Assembly (NCBI GenBank): GCA_914767715.1
Contig: OU612066.1
Coordinates: 24,650,283-24,714,282, forward strand
Length of the DNA: 64,000 nt
Source: Membranipora membranacea
Lineage: Eukaryota > Bryozoa > Gymnolaemata > Cheilostomatida > Membraniporidae
Direction of reading: 5' to 3'
This document shows, piece by piece, positions 1 to 10,900 of this stretch. Numbering within the stretch: position 1 is the stretch's first letter; every line of letters starts with the position of its first letter. The notes under the pieces are model-generated. The model was not told where the DNA came from. It searched no databases and saw nothing but the letters and a program-made list of their open reading frames with translations. A program made the translations under genes and the position numbers.

Positions 1-3000
1 GAGGCTCCTTCAAACTGGCTGGAAAACCTATACTTACCATCAAGCAAAGTCCAAAAAGAGATCCTAGCACTTTGGGCAGCCAATCAAAACCAACCTCATC
101 AGCAAGAATGAGCCGAAAGAAAAGAACTACTTACACCGCTTCAGGACACAAGCAAAAATCATCATCAGCAGCAACTACGAGGAATGTCAAAGTGAAGACC
201 AACAAGTCATCCAGAGGATTGTCCAACAAAACAACAAGAGCTAAGAATTCAGGAAAAAAAGACAATGCCCTTAGAGCGAAGGTCTCACATCAGTAAGTCA
301 CTACACTTCTTTACTCACCCTCGCAAATGTATAAGTTTCAGTTGTGGCATCTTACTTTGCCGAGCATTGATATGAATGAAATATGTATACCTCAGTGTTG
401 CCGAGTTGCCACTGGATGTTCACTTCCACAGACGAAAACTCCATCACTGCTTATTGATGATATTTGGCAATATTGATTAACATCGTATTTTTCCTCTGAA
501 GAATTTCTATTATATAGCTTAGGTGAACAATGGCTCAATCACGACAACACAACTCTACGTCAGAGTTTTGTCTGAGGTACTGACTAGGTTTGTCTTAAAA
601 TCTAGATATTAGGATGACTTTAAAGACCCTTTAAGACCCACAGCTATTTCCTTTGTGCTAGCATTGTCTTTTGTTCGAAATAATTATTCTGTTGTCCACC
701 ATTGCCATACTTGATCAACAGGCCCCTTGTCTTAATGACCAATACTCAGTTGTTAAAGAAACTGAGTCATTTGCCATAAATTAATAAAATGGACCTACAC
801 TTTTTATTTGTTTTGTTCATTTATTTTAGTGTTCTGAGGTAGTAGTGGTACCATTCAACAGTAAATCATAGCTGCTTTGTCTGATATTGTGATTGTATTG
901 AGAATCGTCTCACGGAGCTGGAAAAGTTGAATTGCAGCATACAACTTATAAGAAAGTTGATGGATCGGTCTGTTACAACTTTGGAGTGTGACGTCAAACG
1001 AAGAGGTAAAACCTATAACTTTAGCAGCAAACATCCCATACAGTTTAACCCTATCCATGTGGCTGCAGGTGAGTAAGTACAAGCTACTTTTTTTCAGGCC
1101 TCTCTTCGCTTTATCAGGACATGCTTTGCCCATGATCTCTTCAATAACAGAAAGGAGAGTATAAGAGGCCACAGTGAAATTTTACTGTATGTGTAAGGCT
1201 TTGTGTTAGGTGAACAAAAGGTTTTGTTCTCACCTAAAGTCTGAAGAAGTGACTGGTGTTCTCTATAAAACATCAATTTTCGAGTGGCTAGCACTAGATA
1301 ATAATTGTCTAGGTCTAGATGAAGGGACAGCGCATTATCTGCATGACACACAATGCTCACCACTCTCAACACATAGCTACATTCGGCATTACCCAGGCTC
1401 AGGCGTTACTTCGGCCCAAGGCAGTCATCCTATCCACAAAGTATGGGTTTATGGGGTGCAGTTAGTGACTCAGCCTAACATACTTTCCCTCCTAAAACAG
1501 AAGACCGTGGAGCAAACAAAATTTTTTGCAAATTGTCTGTATTGGGTAAATTTTAGCTATCAGTGAATGTGGTCACTACCTTGCCAAGTGCCAACACAAT
1601 GATTTGAAAATATAAAAACTCAATTTAATTTAGGAATTTGAGTGCATTCTTCGCTACAAAAATCTCAAAGCATTCAGAAAAACTTATTTATACACATAGC
1701 TGTTGGCGATATGAAACTCCTGATAGAAATCCTGAATCAGTGCGGTGATGTTTCCATGTACACAAAGAGCTCTCCAAAAGGATTCTACCCCTTTGAACTA
1801 TCACTGCTGCATGATAACTATGATCTTGCCAAGATATTACTTGATCAAAGCTTTGACTACAGATCACAAGTGATTGAGAGTGAGACGTCAGACTGCATTA
1901 GCATGGCCATGCTGGTGACCAGAGCTAGCATGAACAGCAAGGCATTGCCTGCAATGAAAGCAGGTAAGTGTCTTAATATTCACTCACTCAATATTTTGGG
2001 CAGCGGTTTGAGTTTTTAAATTAGTCCAGTCAGATCAATAACAATGTTCATTCTGTTGCACACAACAAGGATAGCTTGAATTGACCACAAGACGTAAAAC
2101 AGCTCTATTTGCAGTGAATTAGCAGAATGGGGAAACAAAATAAGGTGGTTGAAAGTAACGAATGCATTGTTATCATGTCATGGACACAGCCCTGACACCA
2201 TCGATGATGGTTTGAAAAGGAATATTATATTGTATATTTTGTATTATCGTTATTCAGGATTACGATTTGAGGTGACGCGTTACAGGAGAGAGTTGGAACA
2301 TGCTATAGAGGACTGCCTTGAAAGAGACGATATACTGGTTCTCAAATCTATCATTGACCTTGAAGCTGACCCATTAAGTGTCATGGTCTTCAAAGAGAAA
2401 TACAGTGTTCTCTCTCTGGCAAGGAGTGCTGGTCAGTAACTGATTCATTCAGTTTTGGTTTATTAACTTCATGTCCAATGATTAATTTCAATTGCATGCA
2501 GTTTAAATGGCATACTTTGCATCAAACCAAGCTATCACTCTTATCTGATCATTCATTGGAAGATACTGCAAAACTCAGAAAATTGTGTGAACCAACAATC
2601 AATATGACATAGTCAAAAACTAATGACAGCCACTACTTGAGTTTTATATATCAATATCAATGTTGAACCCTCTCCCGTTTTTAGAAGCAGTAGATGTGAT
2701 ATTGGACCATGGCTTTGATATTGAGACTTTCTACAAGCCCAGAGAGCAGGCTTGGATGTCTAAACGATCATATCTAAGAACTGTTCTGCAGTCCGAGACG
2801 CTGTTATACCTAATCATCAATGCCAGGAGAATCAATGTCGCTGATGCGATCATCAAGAGATGTCCTGCGACTTTGAGTGAATTAGGTTCATTCAAAAATG
2901 AACATCTTTCGCAGGAGTTTGGACAGATGAAGCCTTTCCACATGTGTACTATCAAAGGACTATACAAAGGTCTGGAACTTCTCATCAAACATAGAGCTGA

Positions 3001-3698
3001 TGTCAATGAACTATTACCTGGTATCAAGCAAAGCAGATACTGTGTGGATCAGATGCTTGGATGGGTCGAAGGCTAAGATGTGTAACCCTACTTCTACAGC
3101 ACGGCATAAACAACATCAATACACCTGGTATACATGGAAACGTTCTCATAATCGCTCCCGTATTTCTCCAGGACAAACCTCTCCTGAATAAGTGTTTGGA
3201 GTATGGTGCAGATCCTTCCGTAGTTGTTAACAACATGATTAATGGCACTGCCCTTTGGTATATAGTAGAAGCTAATAGCGTTAGAAATCAATACTCTGAT
3301 ATTGAACCACTCTTGTATGCCAACGTTCCTGAATCAACCACAAGGGCTTCTTCTAAACTGTTCGCCACGTCATTTCCTGCGCAGTTGTTAACCGCGCAGA
3401 CGGTAGCAGTGTATAAAGAGGATATACCATCAATCAGAGCGTTTATTGAGTCAGGTTGGTTCGTCCATGAGACTCTAATATAACTCTATATACCTGCACA
3501 ACTACAAGAATGTTCTACAAGAATGTTCTCAAGGTTGATGACCTGCCTCCTAAGAAAGCTGAGCAACTCAAGACATTTAGATGGTGGCCCATGCCGCATG
3601 TTTTCTCAGGATACAGCCTCAGTAGTTTAGAGGACTCTTTATTAAGCTCAGAGACAGAGCGCGACCACTCAGATAGCGAAGACAGCTCTGATAACTGA
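1..3698 (+). pseudogene. Decayed H15-ankyrin-SOCS paralogue, copy A (5' end outside window)
   Basis: Exon-by-exon relative of the intact gene at 7,916-12,781. Exon 1 (1-292) starts inside the linker-histone fold (GSFKL) and continues into a Lys/Ser-rich tail ending at a good donor. Exon 2 (about 564-587) has lost about 92 bp compared with copy C, shifting the frame. Exon 3 (about 897-1,078) has lost its 5' part and acceptor. Exon 4 (1,700-1,963) and exon 5 (2,258-2,431) are open and encode ankyrin-like repeats. Exon 6 (2,685-3,698) is frameshifted near 3,030-3,070, carries stops, and lacks about 150 bp that in the intact gene encode the first part of the SOCS box; the end (KVDDLPPKKAEQLKTF) survives in another frame. 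Several independent lesions make a full-length product implausible, although exons 4-5 look little changed, so the decay may be recent. Confidence 0.85.
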
Positions 3699-5096
3699 TA
3701 GTATTCAATATGCGGTCAAGTTTGTTCTCACAAAGATGATCTCGTGCAGATAAACTTTTGAGGCTTGTTTATGCAGGCCTGAATAAGTAGGAATATTCCG
3801 TTCAAATGAGGAAGAGCAAAACGCATGATAATCATCCTGGCATGGACATTCTCGCTGGCCAACTAGTTTATTTGAGCAGGATAATTTTAGATTTGGGGTA
3901 TAGCCTTACTTTGTAAGGTGGATGAAGCTTGTCAAGATAGGCTAGATATTTGGGCATTATTGGGGTTTCGTTTACATATTATTCATAAATTTTGACATAA
4001 TAATATCACATCAGAGGTGAGATATAAGAGTTTTGAATATTTGATAATAACAGTCACTAAAATACATGTAAATTATTGTAACTGGAGGTCATGCTAATTT
4101 TGATTTTTGGGTCCCTATGAAGTTGCCAACAATCTGACGGGTATGAGCATTTACCCCCTGGCATCCAGACTATCTTATCCCATTTCCTATAACCATGTTG
4201 AAATGAATTTTATTTAGGTTTCAAACCTTAACTCCTATTTGGGACTAAAAGATTCAGCAGATTTTTCGGGATTCCCAGGAACTTTTTTTAATCACTCGAG
4301 TTATTCACTCTTGTCAAATGAGAAGACGATTCCACAAATAGTTTTCATTACATATATAGATAAGGGAGTGATGACACATATTGACCGGGACTAGTTGTAA
4401 GTTTACCGCATCCTCACAATTCCAGTTTCTGTTGTGGCACTGCCAGTATCAGTGTTTTGCCAATCTCAAATCTTATTAGATTTGATTTCTTTTACGTCGC
4501 CAGATTGCGTCAAGGACAGTTTGTAGTTCTCAGTGTTAGAGTGTTGGTGGCAAATCACCTTGATCTGCTTCATTGTTACGATGATTTGTGGTAGCAATTA
4601 AAAATCACAAAAATAAATTGGAACTCAGGGACTGCGCTGGAGGAAACAATCAATTGAAATGAAGATTGCCGCATTTGCCAACTACTTTGGTTACTCCCAC
4701 AACAGCGAAGTGTTTTGTGCACCATGACCAGCTAAGGGAAACAACTCCAAGCTCAGCCCAATCAATCAAGTTATTAATTTTGGTCAATACATAGTTTGTA
4801 TCTGTTAACCACAAATATGTATTACACATACATTCATTTGCGTTCACTAAGACTACAAATTGATATAGGTAGCCTCGGCCAAATTTTCTAAACATTTTTT
4901 TTTGGTGTCAGAAAACATGATAATGAAAAACATGATCATGTTGAGCCCCAGAACTTCCTCCCCATTCCCTCGGTCAGCCCCCTGATACACAGCAGCAACA
5001 TAATTATGGGACACTAGGATGATTCAGTCAGCACTTTTCGGTTTGCTCCTAAAGAAGTTCATCCAAAATTTCCACTTTTTTATGCTCTATGCGCGA
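3699..5096. other. Intergenic; part of an old segmental duplication
   Basis: No gene seen. About 3,890-4,350 is recognisably similar to about 17,300-17,920 downstream of copy C, for example the stretch around 4,310-4,345 that recurs at 17,870-17,905. The whole unit (gene plus 3' flank) was therefore duplicated, not only the exons. The short minus-strand ORF at 4,650-4,895 has no recognisable features. Confidence 0.6.
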
Positions 5097-5194
5097 GTAT
5101 TGACTCAACCCTTCAAGGATGCCAGAAAATTGAACCATTAGTATAAATATTCATGGTTCAATTTTCTGGCATCCTTGAAGGGTTGAGTCAATAC
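5097..5194. repeat. Perfect 41-bp inverted repeat (hairpin)
   Basis: Arms 5,097-5,137 and 5,154-5,194 are perfect reverse complements around a 16-bp AT-rich loop. The size fits a small MITE or a pre-miRNA-like stem, but perfect pairing over 41 bp is more typical of a young foldback element. Confidence 0.85.
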
Positions 5195-5582
5195 ATATTA
5201 TAATAATATGCTCAACAGGTGTAACCTCACGTGCAATTGGTCGTTCATCATTGAAAATCAAATCAAAGGTGAGAGTACACTAGGGCCTATTAAAATCTCC
5301 CACAGATACATTACAGTCAAGGTTGACTTATTTTAATGCCAGTATTGAATGTCTACAGGACTCTTAATCTGTCGCGGTATGGAGTACTTTCATACACTGC
5401 CTGAGACAGCTTATCACATCTCTTTCACTGCACTTTGTATGTATGTGTACGTATTTATTTTGTATCAATTTTCAAGATAAAATTGGTGCTCCATTATAAG
5501 TTAAAGACATAAAAATTCTGACTAAGAATAAGTAAAAATTAGTTATCAGAAGAAAGAATTTATCAGTCTTGCATAGCTAAAT

Positions 5583-6400
5583 CTAAAACAGGATTTTCTG
5601 GCATTTACTCTTTATTTTGTCATACGGAATCTACCAGATGGCAATTTATCGAAGTCATGATAGTGTCTATTCCACAGCATGTTATACGCAAACATTTGGT
5701 TTTGAAAGTTTGGTTGTATACTTTATTGATGTTTGTGCGGGTGATTTGGTGTTTACTAAGACGGCATGCTACAGTGATGGTGTGATTGTACTGTTTCATG
5801 TCGTCTTGATTCAAGTGTCCGTAGATTATGGATAGATGGTAAGATAGAACACTTTCTATAAATGTGGTATAAGCAAGCTGAATTGTGGTGGGGAGGACAT
5901 TGAGGTAGGGTAATTGTTTCACAATGAATGATCTTCGGTTAGCCTTCTCCACTAGCTTCGATGTGTTGGTGGCAAATGAGAGTTTTCTTTCCAGTGTTGC
6001 ACCAAGGTATTTGTACTCATTAACACTTTCCATGTCTGCGTGTTTGATGGTAAATTGTATGGGATCAGGGTCATCTTATTTATTACAGAAGACTTGTTCT
6101 TTTGCTTTTGATGAGTTGATTTGTAAGGAGTTATCTGCGCATCTTATCACCACAAAGTTCTAGTAAAACGGTGTCATCTACGTATTTGGTGATATACATA
6201 TTTGAGTAGGCCACTGACATGCTCTCCGCATACAATGAGAAGAGAATAGATAGAACACACCCCTGTGGGCGTCTAGTCGAACAGTTAATGCGCTTGATGT
6301 ATCACTGTTTGTCTTTACTCGTTGTGTACGATCGGTCAGGAAGTTGTACACCCATGTGATCATGTTGTTATTCACATTTCTCATTGGATATAGTCTAGCG
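5583..6400 (-). mobile_element. Degenerate non-LTR (LINE) retrotransposon, reverse transcriptase remnant
   Basis: Read on the minus strand from about 6,400 down. A first frame gives VYNFLTDRTQRVKTN. After a frameshift another frame carries the canonical reverse transcriptase blocks PQGCVLS and YVDDTVLL, the latter being the catalytic (F/Y)xDD motif, at about 6,290-6,165. After a stop and further damage the frame from 6,033 gives the post-catalytic LINE region (NEYKYLGATLERKLSF, then LAYTTFIESVLSYHLS). Frameshifts and stops separate the blocks; no endonuclease domain and no complete ORF remain. It is a dead 5'-truncated insertion in the spacer between copies A and B. Confidence 0.85.
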
Positions 6401-6730
6401 TGTTCATAATAAATAAATATAAACGTATGTCATACATCTAAGTTTATGACAACGCACAAAAAGTGTAAGCAACCTTGCCATTATTTATTTTAATGTAGTA
6501 CAATATGAATTTGTCTACTCTTGGCGACTGGTAATGCAACTCCTCTAATGTAGATGAGCTATGCGCAGGTGTGAATTAGTGGGCGGCTTCCTGTTCCTCT
6601 CTGACCAAAAGGATTAAAATGTGTGCGCGGGATCTTCATTCATGCCTTGGGCCCTGGGGAAAGAGTTATGATGAAGTCGGTCTATGATCATTATTGTAAA
6701 TGATGCAAAACTCTACAGACATAGCTTCCA

Positions 6731-6947
6731 ACACTCCACTGTTATGAAGTGAGACTAGAGAGTGAGTGGTTCTGACTGGCATATAGGCACTACACACATA
6801 GATAGTTGAATTGAAGTATGTGAAAATCATCGTATGTACTACATACGATGATATTCACATACTTCAATTCAACTATCTATGTGTGTAGTGCCTATATGCC
6901 AGTCAGAACCACTCACTCTCTAGTCTCACTTCATAACAGTGGAGTGT
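6731..6947. repeat. Large near-perfect inverted repeat, arms about 108 bp
   Basis: The two halves, centred at about 6,839, are reverse complements with only a few mismatches (one close to the centre) and essentially no loop. The element would extrude as a long cruciform or be transcribed as a double-stranded RNA hairpin. It is probably a foldback element. Confidence 0.85.
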
Positions 6948-6996
6948 ATGTATGATGTATGTGATTGTGAGCAATGAACTAAACCTAAGGTTTAGT

Positions 6997-7082
6997 TCAT
7001 TGATGTGAGTGAGTATACTTTCTGTGCCAACGATTGTGCTCATTGATGTGAGTGAGTATACTTTCTGTGCCAATGATTGTGC
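6997..7082. repeat. Two-copy 43-bp direct repeat
   Basis: Units 6,997-7,039 and 7,040-7,082 differ at a single base. A short palindrome (GAACTAAACC, TAA, GGTTTAGTTC) sits immediately upstream at 6,976-6,998 and overlaps the first unit. Confidence 0.8.
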
Positions 7083-7193
7083 ATGATCAATATCTCCCCA
7101 AACCATATACTCTCACTCCCTCCTTGGCCAGGGCTTGCTTGTAGTATATACACATAGGCATCTGGAGTTATAAGCATGTCACAATCATGTCTA

Positions 7194-7237
7194 GTATCAA
7201 CCATCCCCTTTCCCGAGGGAAAGGGGGTGGTTGATAC
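7194..7237. repeat. Short inverted repeat
   Basis: The sequence GTATCAACCATCCCC at the left is mirrored by GGGGGTGGTTGATAC at the right around a CCCGAGGG core. One of a cluster of foldback structures in the spacer upstream of the intact gene. Confidence 0.7.
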
Positions 7238-7554
7238 ATCTTTTCAACTATGAATTACCTTCAAACAAAAACACAAGGGAGGGGGCGGCAGTTAAACATT
7301 GCCAGGAACCCAGGTTTTTGAGTAGAGCTATGGTAAATGCTTATGAGGAGTAACTGTTACTCCTTGCTTGCAGCCAGTCACTCAAACACAGGGGAGTATC
7401 AAACTATGACCTAGGGTACCCTCTGGAAAGACATGCAATATAGGATAGAATATCCAATGAACTCCCTGGAGAGTGAGTTAATTGGAATCACTAAAACCAC
7501 ACCCACTGCATATTTGTCCAGGGCAACTGAGGCATCATTGTTACAAACCCACAC

Positions 7555-7640
7555 AATATCTATCAGTTTGGCTCAGTGGTAAGCGCGTCTGCCATTTGTC
7601 CAGCCGGTTGTGGGTCCAAATCCCAACCGGGACCAATAGT
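7555..7640 (+). mobile_element. tRNA-derived SINE-like fragment
   Basis: Contains an A-box-like TGGCTCAGTGGTAAGCGC and, about 36 bp later, a B-box-like GGGTCCAAATCCC. The flanks do not pair as an acceptor stem and no anticodon stem can be drawn, so this is a tRNA-derived head rather than a functional tRNA. Confidence 0.55.
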
Positions 7641-7915
7641 CGTTGCAACTTTGACTGATCTCATAGTCCCTTCGGATCAGGACTTAAGATAATGGAGGTC
7701 TCCGATATGTACAACATTCGTGCATGCAGATAAAAGCACCATCTTGTATGATATAGCTCTATGCAGAAGGACGCTGTCATCAACCAATGTGTTAAAATGA
7801 TGAGCGCAAGGAAAGGCTATCCAAATTATCTTTAAACTGAGAGCACAATCAGTCATACTTACATAGGACACTGCTTTGGGCATGCTTTAAAAGATCTGTA
7901 TTTTGTTGTAGATTG

Positions 7916-10900
7916 ATGAATAAACACCAAATGGCTAGTCAAACGCGTTCAAGGGCAAAGAAAAAAGGTAGAATGAATACTAGACAACGTGAGTCATTAC
8001 ATAAAAAGGAGCCAACTGTACAAGTGATGGTTAATGCAGCAATCAGGGCTCTCCAAAACCCAGCAGGTTCTTCGCTAACTGCAATAAGGAAATACATAGA
8101 TTCAAAATACAATGTCAGCTTGGAGACTCTGGTCCCTCGTATAAAACGGTATATTATTGAATCTGTTGGAAAAGGGAACATAATCCAGGTTTCTGGCATT
8201 GGTGCCAGAGGCTCCTTCAAACTTGCTGGAGAATCGGTACTAAGCTCCAAACAAAAGCAGAAAGAGAAGACAACAGCTGCCTCTGGTAGCCGAACAAAAC
8301 CAGCTTCAACAGCAAGAGTCAGTACTTCTGGTAGAGCTACACAACCAGCGACTCCCAAGTCTAGTAAACTCAAAAGTTTCCAAGGAAGATCGTCAAAGTC
8401 AGCAAAGGTTCCATCCTGTGAATTTGCCAGAGCAAAGTTGAACCAGGGACCAGGATATTTCAGTGACAGTGAAGCCACAGCGGACCAAATACAGTAAGTT
8501 ATTTTAATCGGGATTGCTTCATCAAACTTGAACAATGTGGCACGTTTCTTGATAACAATTGTTCAATATTTTGAATTCACACTTTTTTGAGTTGACATTT
8601 CGTTGGATCTGCTAAAATGAATAAAGCTGTTAATATCCTCAAGATAAATACATTTTATTATAGGGTGTTCGATGAAGTACCAAAGAAGGATGCTTACAGT
8701 TTTTTCGTCGCGCTCATATCAGGCGATCATGAACAAGTGAAGAAGTATGAGAAGTATTACATGGCACCTTTCAGAATAGGTATGTCAGTTGGTTCATAAA
8801 TATCCAAGCCTTTGATTCCATGGTTCTGCATTTACTTCATATTGTGTCTGCTAAGAATTTTGGATTATATTTTGTTGAGACAGATAACTAAACCTTTCAC
8901 CATCAATCATGAGGGGAGTCCCGTATATTTTTCCGGCATTGCGCACACGTTGGTTAAAGTCCCAATGGTTAGTCACTCACCACATTGTGGCGGCAAAATA
9001 GTGTGTGCCTTAAGGGTGAGGCTGCAATCTCTGCGCCAATTTGCTCTCAGTTTGTAGGCAGGTTGGAGCACACCTGGGGGTCCAACAACTCCCAGTAGTC
9101 AGTGGATTGCAGTGGGATTCGAACCCACAACCTTCAACACTTGCATGCTACATGCATTCTTTTTTCTTCATACTGTAGAGTTGCTGACAAGGGATGCTTC
9201 TATCTGTTCTTGTGTTAGCAAGAGGGTAATGGATATAGAGAAGGTTAATTGTGGCATACATCTTCTGAAAAAGATGATGGATGGATCAGTTACAACCATG
9301 GTTTGTGAGAAGTTCAACGGAGTAAGAAACTTCCAAATCCAAAAAGAGCTCAAGCAGCTCATAAAGTTCTACCCAGTACATGTCGCTGCAGGTGAGTTAC
9401 GACCAATTCCTGATAACGTCGGATTACAATAAAATAATGACATAGCCATATTTTCTCTTGAGACCTACAAACGATTGGCTTAAAATGTGCATTTCAAAAA
9501 GTCCAGGAATATATAGAATAATAATTATTATATATGTCCATTTACTGCACATTTTGTTGAAAAAGAATGCATTGACACTGTATTACTGAATTTCCCGTGC
9601 AACACAAATCACAGACTGAACGTGATTACCTGGCAACTTGCATTATTCACTGCATATTTTGAGAGACGGATTATCCCGACTGCAGTATTCCTGCAGTCAA
9701 CTAAAGAAATATGAGAAACTGCATCCTTTTCCAGCCTTTGAATTGTGATATGCTAAATTCTTTACAATTAGTTATCATTGGCATCCCATTTGGACTTTAT
9801 TCAGCCACGATTAGTTACCGTGCTTTATTTATACTTTTACCATACTTATTGACTTAGCTGTAGGGGATGAAAAGCTTCTAGTGCATATCTTGAATCTTAG
9901 TGGTGATATATGCATGTACACCAAGAGCTCTCCGGAAGGATTCTACCCCTTCGAACTATCACTGCTGCATCAGAACTATGAGGTGGCTCAGGCATTACTC
10001 GAACATAGCTTTTCTTATGGATCACCAATCAACCAAAAACCGCAGTGGGATATTAGGCAATGTCTTAGTATGGAATTTCTGGTGAACAGATCAAGTATGG
10101 AGATTAATGCCTTGTCAGCTGTCAACCTTGCTTACAAAGCAGGTTAGTGGAATCCCTCAGAAAATGTCTCAAGCTTCATTTTAACACATTTTCCATCTAT
10201 AGAATAGATTATGATTAGATCATTAGAACCGACCAAAATTCTGTGTTTTGTCACATTACTCCCAATGATGGCCTAGCCTATGGAAAAGGAAAATATTATG
10301 GGAAGATCTGACAAGAAAAAATATCATAGAAAAATCTGCAGTGTGAATGCAGCTTGAGCATCTTAATGGCCATAGCTATCCATGGCTCTCACTACTTCAA
10401 TATCAAACTTGACTTGTATGAGTTTCACTGTTAAATAAGAAGAAAAAATTACTAGAAGAAAAGTGTAATTGAACCATAAATGAAGGGAATCATTTTGATA
10501 TGACACCTGAAATGGGTGTTAGTAATGCGATGGTTTGTCCAACATCTCATGGCGTGGTTTGTTGACATTTCCAATAACAGCCGAGAGTCAATCCAATTTG
10601 TACCAGTGGTCAGTTTGACAATATTAATTGTTTTGCTGCACACTTTGAAAACCTGATAACAGTTTGAGTGCTGCATTATATGGTCACATCTTCTGGCAAC
10701 AATGCTTGGACTTTAATTCATCTGTGGTTTTGAGAACTGACTGATGAACCTTGTCTTGCTTTCAGGATTACGGTTTGAAGAGACTTCTTACAACAAGGAG
10801 TTTGATAGAGCTGTACTAGACATGCTGCATGTTGATGATGTGATGGTTCTGAAAGCTATTTTAGGCTTAGAACCTGGCAGATTGAATAAGATTGTTATTG

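Noticed and set aside
7561-7640. Possible functional tRNA gene
   Set aside because: A- and B-box-like motifs are present, but no acceptor or anticodon stem can be formed; better read as a SINE head.
7939-8535. 198-codon minus-strand ORF
   Set aside because: It is antisense to the H15 exon of the intact gene and mirrors its Lys/Ser-rich codons; no features of its own.
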